A stretch of DNA of 64,000 nucleotides from Scatosoma sp045542595 (GTDB lineage: Bacteria; Bacillota; Clostridia; Christensenellales; Borkfalkiaceae). The translations under genes and the position numbers were made by a program. The notes under the pieces were generated by a model that was given only the letters and a program-made list of their open reading frames with translations, was not told where the DNA came from and searched no databases. Where the stretch lies: contig JAZQLI010000037.1 of NCBI GenBank assembly GCA_045542595.1, positions 10,049-74,048 of the forward strand. Direction: 5' to 3'. Positions 36,871-44,284 of this stretch are shown piece after piece (the first letter of the stretch is position 1; the number at the start of each line of letters is the position of its first letter).

Positions 36871-38358
36871 ATGAAATATATTTTAGCGTTAGACCAAGGC
36901 ACGACGTCTTCGCGTGCGGTGCTTATCGACGACAAGCAAAACACGGTAGGGATACTCTCGCGTGAGTTTGAACAAATCTATCCCAAAGAAGGTTGGGTAG
37001 AGCACGATGCTATGGAAATTTGGGCGAGTCAGTACGGCGTAATGATGGAGCTTATAGCAAAAAGCGGCGTTTCGGCGGTAGATATTGCCGCTATCGGTAT
37101 CACCAACCAACGGGAAACCACCGTGGTTTGGGATAAAAACACGGGCGTACCCGTATATAACGCTATCGTTTGGCAATGTCGGCGTACGGCGGAAGATATC
37201 GTAGAGTTGATAAAAAGCGGCAAAGGGGAAACTATTCGACAAAAAACAGGACTTGTCCCCGACGCGTATTTTTCCGCAAGCAAAATTAAATGGATTTTGG
37301 ACAACGTGGACGGCGCGAGAGAACGCGCGCAAAAGGGAGAGTTGTTGTTCGGTACGGTAGACAGTTGGTTGATATGGAAATTGACGCAAGGGAAATGCCA
37401 CGTAACGGATATTACCAACGCTTCGCGCACAATGTTATTCAATATTGAAACGCTCGATTGGGACGACGAGCTGTTGTCGTTGTTTACCATTCCGCGCGCT
37501 ATGTTGCCTGCAGTGCAAAGTTCGGGCGAGATATTCGGCTATACCGATATCGGCGGTGTGCAAGTACCTATTGCAGGCGTTGCAGGAGACCAGCAGGCGG
37601 CGTTGTTTGGGCAAGGCTGTTATAAAAAAGGAGACGCGAAAAATACGTACGGCACGGGTTGCTTTTTATTGATGAATACGGGCTGTGAACGTCCTGTCAG
37701 TGCAAACGGATTGCTCACTACGCTTGCCGCAACGCGTAAAGGGCAAAAAACGCAGTATGCGTTGGAAGGCAGTGTGTTTATCGGCGGTGCTGTTATTCAA
37801 TGGCTGCGTGATGAAATGCGGTTTTTCGCGGAGAGCCGCGATGCGGAATATTATGCGAAAAAAGTGCCCGATACGGGCGGCGTATACATAGTGCCGGCGT
37901 TCGCAGGTTTGGGTGCGCCGTATTGGGATATGTACGCACGCGGAGCGATTTTCGGTATTACGCGCGGTACGAAACGCGAACATATCATTCGTGCGGCGCA
38001 AGAGAGTATTGCTTATCAATCGGCGGACCTTGTTTTTGCAATGGAAAAGGATACGGGTGCAAAACTCAATAGCCTAAAGGTGGACGGCGGTGCTTCGCGC
38101 GACGGATTTTTAATGCAGTTCCAAGCGGATATTTTAGGAACGGAAGTGGAAAAGCCGACTACGCACGAAACGACGGCGTTGGGCGTTGCCCTGCTGGCAG
38201 GGCTTACCGTGGGCGTATGGGAGAGTGAAGAACAAGTGCTTTCTATGCGGCAAAAAGCTTGCGTTTATACGCCGAATATGGCTGTAAATGAACGGGAACA
38301 ACGTTTAAAAAGATGGCATAAAGCGGTGGAACGCAGCCGCGGATGGGATTTGGATTAA
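36871..38358 (+). CDS. glpK: Glycerol kinase
   Basis: A 495-residue FGGY-family kinase. It opens 'ILALDQGTTSSRAVLIDDK' (phosphate-binding loop), and has 'WQCRRTA', 'GVAGDQQAALFGQGC' and 'YGTGCFLLMNTG'. These are typical of GlpK, which makes glycerol-3-phosphate. Full length. It has an unusual start region, GGGGCAGGTACGAG, before ATG; the same 19-nt string recurs at the birA start. No clear promoter is visible in the 78 nt after the galK terminator. Confidence 0.95.
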   Translation: MKYILALDQGTTSSRAVLIDDKQNTVGILSREFEQIYPKEGWVEHDAMEIWASQYGVMMELIAKSGVSAVDIAAIGITNQRETTVVWDKNTGVPVYNAIVWQCRRTAEDIVELIKSGKGETIRQKTGLVPDAYFSASKIKWILDNVDGARERAQKGELLFGTVDSWLIWKLTQGKCHVTDITNASRTMLFNIETLDWDDELLSLFTIPRAMLPAVQSSGEIFGYTDIGGVQVPIAGVAGDQQAALFGQGCYKKGDAKNTYGTGCFLLMNTGCERPVSANGLLTTLAATRKGQKTQYALEGSVFIGGAVIQWLRDEMRFFAESRDAEYYAKKVPDTGGVYIVPAFAGLGAPYWDMYARGAIFGITRGTKREHIIRAAQESIAYQSADLVFAMEKDTGAKLNSLKVDGGASRDGFLMQFQADILGTEVEKPTTHETTALGVALLAGLTVGVWESEEQVLSMRQKACVYTPNMAVNEREQRLKRWHKAVERSRGWDLD

Positions 38359-38362
38359 AAGA

Positions 38363-38388
38363 AAAAAACGCTCGAAAGAGCGTTTTTT
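38363..38388. terminator. Bidirectional terminator
   Basis: A-run, stem ACGCTC / GAGCGT with a GAAA tetraloop, T-run. It overlaps the stop codon of the convergent cca gene. Confidence 0.88.
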
Positions 38389-39736
38389 AACGTTGTATTT
38401 TTTGTAGGGCAATACGGCAAAGCGTTTCCTTTACGTTGTCTTTTGGGTTGCATACGGCGTGTAATAATAAGGCGTGTAAGGTATCGGCAACGTTTGCGGC
38501 AGGAATGCCAAGCGTTAACAAATCGTTGCCCTTTACAGCCAAATCTTTCAAGGAAACGGGCGCGCACTCCTGCTGCATTTGTGCAAGCAGCTTTTGCCAT
38601 TTTACACAAGTGGGCGCAGGGGATAAATCGTCTTTACAAGCGGAGAAATCCGCTTGTTTTAGTAAAAGAAGCTGGGGCAACAGGCAATAATGTTCCGCGA
38701 AAAATTTTCGTAATTTTTTTGCGCTCGTTTGGCAGTTGAAATCGTACATGTGTAGCGAAATTAGCTCGGTTACCGTTTGTATCACTCGTTTAGGGGCTTT
38801 TAAGCGTTGCAGTATTTGCGCGGCAAGCACTTTGCCAACGTTTGGATGCGCGTGGGCGTTCCCGTCGTCGAGCATACATCTCGGTTTGCCTACGTCGTGC
38901 AAAAGGGCTGCAAGCCGTATGCTTTCGTCGGCGTATTGCACCGCTCGAAAAGAATGTTCTAATACGTCGTAGTTATGGAAATCGGCGCGTTGCTCCATTC
39001 CTTTGCCTAAAGCAAGTTCGGGGAAAATACGTGCAAATACGCCCGTTTTTTCTAAAATTTTCAAGCCGTGATAGTGTCCGTATGCTACGCCGTATTTTTT
39101 GTCGGCGGTAAGCAGTAGACAAAGCTCGGTATATATTCGCTCGGGGGAGATATCGTCCATAAGCGCGGCGTTTTCTTTTGCGCCTTGTAAACACGCTTCG
39201 TCGGGGGTGAAACCAAGCTGCGCGGCTTGACGGGCAAGCCGTAATAGACGGAGTCCGTCTTCAGAAAATACTTTTTTGGCGGGAGCAACGGTAGTAAGCC
39301 GTTTTTCGCGGATTGCCGTAACGCCGTCAAGGGGGTCTACTATTCGGTTTTTAGCGATATCGAAATACACGGCGTTTGCCGTGAAATCGCGGCGGCGCAC
39401 GTCCTTTTCTATATCGTCCGTGAAAAAGATTTCTACGGGTGTATGCACTCCGCGTACGTATTTATCGGAACGGAAGCAAGAAAATTCGTAATTGTTGCCG
39501 TCGTTATCGCGCAGTTTTACCGTGCCTGTGTTTTGGTATACGGCTTGCGCACTAAACCCTTGTGCTTGCGCAATTTGTATAAATTCGTCTGCGCGCATAG
39601 GCGAGCAAATATCCCAGTCGGGCGAGATAAGGGGGAAGCCTGCAAGATAATCGCGGACGCTACCGCCCACGAGATACAGGGGTTTTGGACAAGCATTTGC
39701 CAAAGTTATTAAGTTTTTTGGCAAAAATTGTAACAT
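38387..39736 (-). CDS. cca: CCA-adding tRNA nucleotidyltransferase
   Basis: A 449-residue class II nucleotidyltransferase. N-terminal motif 'LVGGSVRDYLAG' and 'DWDICS' (metal-binding Asp pair), then 'RRRDFTANAVYFD' and 'DGLRLLRLARQAAQLG' (nucleotide selection). The C-terminal half carries an HD domain ('HSFRAVQYADESIRLAALLHDVGK'). It repairs or adds the 3' CCA of tRNAs. It shares its promoter region with the divergent lipid kinase at 39888. Confidence 0.92.
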   Translation of the reverse strand: MLQFLPKNLITLANACPKPLYLVGGSVRDYLAGFPLISPDWDICSPMRADEFIQIAQAQGFSAQAVYQNTGTVKLRDNDGNNYEFSCFRSDKYVRGVHTPVEIFFTDDIEKDVRRRDFTANAVYFDIAKNRIVDPLDGVTAIREKRLTTVAPAKKVFSEDGLRLLRLARQAAQLGFTPDEACLQGAKENAALMDDISPERIYTELCLLLTADKKYGVAYGHYHGLKILEKTGVFARIFPELALGKGMEQRADFHNYDVLEHSFRAVQYADESIRLAALLHDVGKPRCMLDDGNAHAHPNVGKVLAAQILQRLKAPKRVIQTVTELISLHMYDFNCQTSAKKLRKFFAEHYCLLPQLLLLKQADFSACKDDLSPAPTCVKWQKLLAQMQQECAPVSLKDLAVKGNDLLTLGIPAANVADTLHALLLHAVCNPKDNVKETLCRIALQKIQR

Positions 39737-39769
39737 TGCGCCCTCTTTTTAAAAAATTTTATATATAAA

Positions 39770-39821
39770 ATTATATCAAAATCGAAAATAAATTGCAATT
39801 ATTCGAAAAGTGTTATATAAT
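39770..39821. promoter_or_regulatory. Two divergent promoters sharing one palindromic -35 hexamer
   Basis: TTGCAA (39793-39798) is its own reverse complement. On the plus strand it is followed by 17 bp and TATAAT (39816-39821); on the minus strand by 17 bp and TATAAT (39770-39775). The two promoters, for 39888 and for cca, thus use the same -35 bases and cannot both be occupied. Confidence 0.75.
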
Positions 39822-39887
39822 AGAAAAGGAAAAAATTTAATTTTTTTTAAAAAATAGTGAGTATTTTTCTCGCGGAGTACACGGAAG

Positions 39888-40757
39888 ATGAAAACGTATC
39901 ATATTATTTCCAACCCCGTAGCGGGTAAAAACAAAAAAGGAAAAGTGCTTTCTTTAGTGGAAAGTATCTTTGAAAAGGTGGGCGCGAAATTTCAAACGCA
40001 TCTTTCCAAAGAATCACGCGACGCTACCCGTATCGTGAAAGAATTGACGGAAAACGGCGAACGGGAAATTATTGCAGTCGGTGGAGACGGTACGCTCCAC
40101 GAAGTATTAAATGGTATTCACAATCCTACCGATTGTCATTTGGGTTTAGTCCCTGCCGGTACGGGGAATGATTTTGCGGAGCATATCGGTATTCCTAAGG
40201 ACGCCGAAAAGGCAACGGAAATTATTTTAAAAGGTGAAACCAAATCTACCGATTATTTAGAAGTAGGCGGTGTGCGCTGTATGAACGTCGCAGGGCTTGG
40301 TATCGACGTGGACGTTTTGGAACGTTGCAGACGGGGAAAACTGAAAGGGAAAATTAAGTATTTGATAAGTTTGGTGCAAAGCTTATTCACGTTTAAAGGC
40401 TGTAAAATGGAGCTGGAATGCGACGGCGTAGTACAAACGCGCGAAGCGTTGATTGCGGCGGCTTGTAACGGTTCGCAATTTGGCGGCGGTATTAAAATTT
40501 GTCCGAATGCAAACGAAGCGGACGGAAAAATAGAAGCCGTTATCGTGGATAATCTTGGCGGCGTGTTTAAAATTATCGGGGCGTTTATAGAGTTGATGAA
40601 AGGCAGGGTATTACAGTACCCGTTGACGACACACGTGTTTTGCGATAGACTGCGTTTCGTGCCCGAAAAGCCTTGCGCCGTGCAATTAGACGGCGAGCTT
40701 TATGAGAATTTAGATTTCGACGTAAAAATTTGTCGCGGATTACAATTTTACAGATAA
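39888..40757 (+). CDS. Diacylglycerol kinase-like lipid kinase (DagK/YegS family)
   Basis: A 289-residue protein of the diacylglycerol kinase catalytic family. 'NPVAGKNKKGK' near the start and 'VGGDGTLHEVLNGI' (about 65-78, the ATP-binding GGDGT) are clear, with 'PAGTGNDFA' following. It phosphorylates diacylglycerol or a related lipid for phospholipid recycling. Ribosome site GGAG about 9 nt before ATG. A PAS-phosphatase gene starts 24 nt after it and is probably co-transcribed. Confidence 0.9.
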   Translation: MKTYHIISNPVAGKNKKGKVLSLVESIFEKVGAKFQTHLSKESRDATRIVKELTENGEREIIAVGGDGTLHEVLNGIHNPTDCHLGLVPAGTGNDFAEHIGIPKDAEKATEIILKGETKSTDYLEVGGVRCMNVAGLGIDVDVLERCRRGKLKGKIKYLISLVQSLFTFKGCKMELECDGVVQTREALIAAACNGSQFGGGIKICPNANEADGKIEAVIVDNLGGVFKIIGAFIELMKGRVLQYPLTTHVFCDRLRFVPEKPCAVQLDGELYENLDFDVKICRGLQFYR

Positions 40758-40781
40758 TTTCAAGGGAATTTTTTCTATTCT

Positions 40782-41867
40782 ATGTTACCCAAAGCGTATA
40801 AAAAAGTATTTGACGCGATACCCGAAGGCGTATTTGTGTTTGACGATAAGCTGCGTGTGAAGTTCACGAACGCGGCTTTTCGGCGTTCTTTCTCAGACGG
40901 TGCAAAGAAAAGCGGTACGCTTTCGCAAACACTCGGTTGCGGGGAAACGGGTAGATGCGGCGAAGGGCAAAATTGTGCTTATTGCGCGTTTTTGCGCACT
41001 ATGCGCTCGGCAATAGAAGAAAAACGTGAAAAGACGGAAACGGTGCGTACTTCCGTGCACCATTCGGGGCATACCGCGCAGCTTTCGGTGCGTATCCGTA
41101 TATTCCCCGTGGACGAAAAAGGAAAACTCTTCGTAGGGATAACCGACGGAACGTATCAAGCGGAAATGGAACGGGAAATGCTCTCCGCGCAACGGATGCA
41201 ACAACGGTTGCTCCCTGCAGGAAAGAGTATGGGAGGCGTGCCGTATGCGTATACGTATATTCCTTGCTTGGGCGTTGGGGGAGATTTGCCCGACGTATAC
41301 GAATATGACGGACAAACGTACGGCGTGCTTGCCGACGTGTCCGGGAAAGGCGTTTCGGCTGGTATGCTTTCGGCATTTGCAAAAGCGGCGTTTGATAGAA
41401 AAGAACGTAATTTGGGTAAAGCGTTGATGAAACTTAACGCTAAGTTTGGCGAACTGCAACAAGACGAGCGTTCGTATATTACGGTAGCGGCGGTACGTAT
41501 AGATACAGTACGCCAAGCAATAGGGTACGCCGTGGCAGGGCATAACGCGCCTATTTTACTCAAAAACGGACAGGGAATTCACGAAATTGAAAGTCCTGCG
41601 CCACCCATTTCCAACTGGATACCCGATTTTGCGTATCGTGAAAACGAACTGCCTTACGAAAAGGGGGATTTGCTTGTATTACTCACCGACGGCGTTACCG
41701 AATGTATGAACGCGAAAGGCGAGTTGTTTGGTATCGAGCGCGCGGAAAGCGTACTGTTGCAAAGCCGTAGCGCGGAAGATTTTATCGGGAAGTTAAAAGC
41801 GGCGCTTACGGTGTTTAGCGGTGGAGCGTTCTCTGACGACGTTACGGCAATCGCTTTCGATTTATAA
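40782..41867 (+). CDS. PAS-domain PP2C (SpoIIE-like) phosphatase with Cys cluster
   Basis: A 361-residue signalling protein. The N-terminal PAS domain (about 5-125) begins 'FDAIPEGVFVFDDKLRVKF' and holds four cysteines, Cys53, Cys59, Cys65 and Cys68 (C-x5-C-x5-C-x2-C). This pattern resembles PAS sensors thought to carry an Fe-S cluster. The C-terminal PP2C/SpoIIE-type phosphatase (about 145-361) has 'VGGDLPDVYEYDGQTYGVLADVSGKGVSAGM', 'AGHNAPILL', 'LLTDGVTE' and the final 'SDDVTAIAF', with the metal-binding Asp residues kept. It likely dephosphorylates an anti-sigma-factor antagonist in response to redox state. No transmembrane segment. The target is not in the window. Confidence 0.85.
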   Translation: MLPKAYKKVFDAIPEGVFVFDDKLRVKFTNAAFRRSFSDGAKKSGTLSQTLGCGETGRCGEGQNCAYCAFLRTMRSAIEEKREKTETVRTSVHHSGHTAQLSVRIRIFPVDEKGKLFVGITDGTYQAEMEREMLSAQRMQQRLLPAGKSMGGVPYAYTYIPCLGVGGDLPDVYEYDGQTYGVLADVSGKGVSAGMLSAFAKAAFDRKERNLGKALMKLNAKFGELQQDERSYITVAAVRIDTVRQAIGYAVAGHNAPILLKNGQGIHEIESPAPPISNWIPDFAYRENELPYEKGDLLVLLTDGVTECMNAKGELFGIERAESVLLQSRSAEDFIGKLKAALTVFSGGAFSDDVTAIAFDL

Positions 41868-41932
41868 CAAGGAAACACTGTATATTTGATAGGGATTATA
41901 AAAATAAATCGTAAAAAAGTGCCTAAAAACAG

Positions 41933-41961
41933 TTGACAAACGTAAAAAAAAATCTTATACT
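41933..41961 (+). promoter_or_regulatory. Promoter of the tRNA-Arg region
   Basis: TTGACA (41933-41938), 17 bp, TATACT (41956-41961). Transcription would start near 41968 and cover both the broken tRNA copy and the intact tRNA. Confidence 0.82.
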
Positions 41962-42015
41962 ATATTAGCGCTTTGATGAAAGAGTACTTTTATTTGCGCA
42001 CTAATATATGGAAAA

Positions 42016-42178
42016 GCACTGTTAGCTCAACTGGATAGAGCGACGAGCTACCCGTTAAGCAAAGCATTGATAATGCTTTGTAGGGGCGAGAAAAGTGCGC
42101 GCCGATAGGTAGGCGCAAACGTTGACTGAAACAACGTAAACCGTACGTTGTTGAGAAGGTCTACGGAACCAAAGGCTA
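42016..42178 (+). ncRNA. Broken tRNA-Arg copy with structured 115-nt insert
   Basis: Bases 42016-42042 are identical to the first 27 nt of the tRNA-Arg at 42201. Bases 42158-42178 are identical to its anticodon arm and variable region (42230-42250). Between them, 42043-42157 replaces two bases with a 115-nt insert; the T-arm and 3' acceptor are missing. The insert has a 9-bp hairpin CAAAGCATT / AATGCTTTG (42060-42080), GCGCC / GGCGC (42099-42116), and a segment AACAACGT (42130-42137) that can pair with either ACGTTG upstream (42119-42124) or ACGTTGTT downstream (42145-42152). It lies on the same predicted transcript as the tRNA. It cannot be a working tRNA; it may be a regulatory or processed small RNA, or the scar of an insertion. 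Confidence 0.55.
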
Positions 42179-42200
42179 TCCAAAGGAAATTTAAATACTT

Positions 42201-42277
42201 GCACTGTTAGCTCAACTGGATAGAGCGTTGGTCTACGGAACCAAAGGCTAGGAGTTCGAACCTCTTACGGTGCACCA
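42201..42277 (+). tRNA. tRNA-Arg (anticodon ACG), CCA encoded
   Basis: A 77-nt cloverleaf. Acceptor GCACTGT / ACGGTGC (one G-U), D-arm GCTC / GAGC, anticodon stem TTGGT / ACCAA with loop CTACGGA (anticodon ACG), 5-nt variable region, T-arm AGGAG-TTCGAAC-CTCTT, discriminator A and CCA. ACG is read as ICG after editing by TadA and decodes CGU, CGC and CGA. Confidence 0.95.
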
Positions 42278-42316
42278 GCAAACAGCCCACGGCAATATGC
42301 CGTGGGCTGTTTGCTG
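42276..42316 (+). other. 18-bp perfect hairpin at the tRNA 3' end
   Basis: CAGCAAACAGCCCACGGC (42276-42293) pairs perfectly with 42299-42316 across a 5-nt AATAT loop. It begins inside the CCA of the tRNA. No T-run follows, so it is not a normal terminator; it could be a processing signal or a remnant of an inverted repeat. Confidence 0.75.
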
Positions 42317-42402
42317 TGTGAAGCGTAACAGTAAGTAGAAAGCTTACGGGTTCGGGCTTGTCGTAATGCGACAGCCCTGCGCCTTGCGCGCAGCTGAAAC
42401 GC

Positions 42403-42446
42403 TCAAAAAACAAAAGAAAAACCCACCCGATACAAATCGGGTGGGT
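42403..42446 (-). terminator. Terminator of the symporter gene
   Basis: On the minus strand, an 11-bp stem (arms 42421-42431 and 42436-42446) is followed by a T-rich run (TTTTTCTTTTGTTTTTT). Confidence 0.85.
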
Positions 42447-42465
42447 ACATTTATGAAGGGAGAAA

Positions 42466-43980
42466 TTATTCTTCTGTGTCTTCTACGTTATTTTCCGTTT
42501 CTTCAACAACTTCGTCTTCAACAACTTCTTCTACGGATTCCGCAATTTGTGCGTTTTCCGCTGCATTAGAAGCAGCCGCAAATGCTCTTCTTTCGTTAAG
42601 TTCAGCAGTCATCTTAGCAACCGTCTTCTTATCAAGGTTGTAAATGAAGGTGATAGCTACGAACATTACAATGCCGCTGAATGCGTACAAGCCAGCAACA
42701 AGCCAACGCATATTGGTTGCAACTTCAATCGTTTGCGCTGCGCCAAGTTCACTGTTATAGCCGAGCGCTGCCATAATCAATACGACGAGCGAAGGGCCAA
42801 CGCCTTGTGCGAGTTTTCTAAAGAAGGAGTGTAAGGAATATACCGTACCTTCTTCTTTCGTGCCGTTCTTCCATTCGTTATAGTCGATTGCGTCTGCCAT
42901 AAGCGCCCAAGATACACAGGTGTAGAAGCCAAGACCGAAGCCAAAGAATACTTGTGCGATTACAAAGAATACGATACCCGTTACATTAGGAGTAATCAAC
43001 GGGTTGAACAGGAGGATGCCGCCGATAGCGGAAACGCCCGCGCCTACTACGCAACCTTCTTTCTTGCCCCATTTATCAACGATTTTCTTGATAAAAGGCA
43101 TAAATAAGAACATAGGCAAATAGGAGATGAGTTGAACAATACCCGAAATTTGTGCATTTTCGAAATACGATTGGAAGAGCACTGCCGTAGCGGTAGTGGA
43201 GCTATTCATGCCCAAGAACATTGCCATTGCCGCAAGCGTAGCGCCTACAGCTGCAGGGTTCTTGATGAAATTCTTCATAGCTTTGAATACGTTGAATTTT
43301 TGCGTGTTTTCACTAATTTTAACTGCATTTTCGTCTACGCGGATAGTGGTGGTCTTCAACATAAAGATGAAGCAGCCAAGCCCAATAACGCCCATAACGA
43401 TTGCCGCGATAAATACGTTACCGCCGATAAGGTTGCTGTTTGCGTCGTATACGATGAAGGGCAATAATACCATAGGTAAAATATTACCTATCATCGAGCC
43501 GATAGAACGCCACGTGGAAAGTTGCGCTCTTTCAGAGCCGTTTTCCGTGATAACGGACATCATCGAACCATAGGGTACGTTTGCAAACGTATAGAATGCA
43601 TCCCAAAGTACGTAGCCGAGCACGAACATAATGCCTTTTACCCACGTTTCCGCGCCGGGAATGGGTAAGAAGAAGAATAAGCCGGAGAAGAGCAAGCCGA
43701 GTGCACCGATAAAGATGTACGTCTTGAATTTGCCGTGCTTATACGCCCTCTTGTCCGCGTCGAACATCGAACCGAGCAGGGGGTCGTTGATAGCGTCCCA
43801 AACTTGAACGACTAACAACAATGCGGCGTAAAGTTCTTCGCCGAGCAACATAAATTGCAACCAGAACAACGCCATAATAGAGCTCTTTAACGAGAAACTC
43901 ATATTACAACCAAGGTCGCCGGCTGCATACGATATCTTGTCCCTCATACCGAAGGGACGTTTTTGAGTAACGGTTTCCAT
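42466..43980 (-). CDS. GPH-family sugar/cation symporter (MFS)
   Basis: A 504-residue membrane carrier with about twelve helices in the glycoside-pentoside-hexuronide:cation family. It begins 'RPFGMRDKISYAAGDLGCNM' (typical GPH start), with 'DAINDPLLGSMFD' and 'YGSMMSVITENGSERAQLSTWR' in the first half. The last 30 residues form a Glu-rich acidic tail. Divergent from the GH2-UxuA-SDR operon, whose enzymes handle mannonate, so glucuronides are the favoured substrate. AGGAGG precedes the ATG. Confidence 0.88.
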   Translation of the reverse strand: METVTQKRPFGMRDKISYAAGDLGCNMSFSLKSSIMALFWLQFMLLGEELYAALLLVVQVWDAINDPLLGSMFDADKRAYKHGKFKTYIFIGALGLLFSGLFFFLPIPGAETWVKGIMFVLGYVLWDAFYTFANVPYGSMMSVITENGSERAQLSTWRSIGSMIGNILPMVLLPFIVYDANSNLIGGNVFIAAIVMGVIGLGCFIFMLKTTTIRVDENAVKISENTQKFNVFKAMKNFIKNPAAVGATLAAMAMFLGMNSSTTATAVLFQSYFENAQISGIVQLISYLPMFLFMPFIKKIVDKWGKKEGCVVGAGVSAIGGILLFNPLITPNVTGIVFFVIAQVFFGFGLGFYTCVSWALMADAIDYNEWKNGTKEEGTVYSLHSFFRKLAQGVGPSLVVLIMAALGYNSELGAAQTIEVATNMRWLVAGLYAFSGIVMFVAITFIYNLDKKTVAKMTAELNERRAFAAASNAAENAQIAESVEEVVEDEVVEETENNVEDTEE

Positions 43981-44052
43981 AAATTCCTCCTTTCATATTT
44001 TTAAGAGCGACCAAACCGCAATATGCCGCTCTTGTGATAGGTTTGTGATAAC

Positions 44053-44081
44053 ATTATATAGCAAAAAACAAATAGTGTCAA
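44053..44081 (-). promoter_or_regulatory. Promoter of the symporter gene
   Basis: Minus strand: TTGACA (44076-44081), 17 bp, TATAAT (44053-44058). Confidence 0.85.
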
Positions 44082-44084
44082 TCC

Positions 44085-44106
44085 TTTTTGTTAAAACTAA
44101 CAAAAA
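44085..44106. promoter_or_regulatory. Candidate operator (inverted repeat)
   Basis: TTTTTGTTA / TAACAAAAA, 9-bp arms with a 4-bp centre, lies just upstream of the symporter -35. The half-site TTTGTTAA (44087-44094) recurs at 44163-44170 directly before the -35 of the divergent GH2 promoter, following an AAACGTTT palindrome (44158-44165). A LacI/GntR-type repressor could bind both. Confidence 0.5.
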
Positions 44107-44173
44107 TTATTCAAAAAGAACAAAAATCGGAGAGAATATTAAATGTTTTTTTCAAGGAAACGTTTGTTAACTC

Positions 44174-44202
44174 TTGACAGAAAACGCTAGATAAGGTATA
44201 AT
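44174..44202 (+). promoter_or_regulatory. Promoter of the GH2-uxuA operon
   Basis: TTGACA (44174-44179), 17 bp, TATAAT (44197-44202), about 80 nt before the GH2 start. Confidence 0.88.
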
Positions 44203-44284
44203 AAAAGTAGTATGATATCACAATATATAGTTTGTGAATTTTTATAAAAATATATTAAAAAAACACAGTTTCGGGAGGAACAAA

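Noticed and set aside
42016..42178. First tRNA-like copy as a functional tRNA or spliced tRNA with a group I intron
   Set aside because: No T-arm or 3' acceptor follows the anticodon-arm match, and I could not identify group I core elements or the conserved splice position in the anticodon loop.
42090..42180. Group II intron fragment (GTGCGC...GATAGG start, ACCGTACG stretch)
   Set aside because: Short resemblances to intron ends only; no domain V with its tetraloop pairing and no reverse transcriptase frame. Left as an open possibility under the RNA finding.
44150..44165. Catabolite-responsive element near AAACGTTT before the GH2 promoter
   Set aside because: It lacks the spacing and flanking bases of the cre consensus TGNNANCGNTNNCA; treated only as part of a possible local operator.
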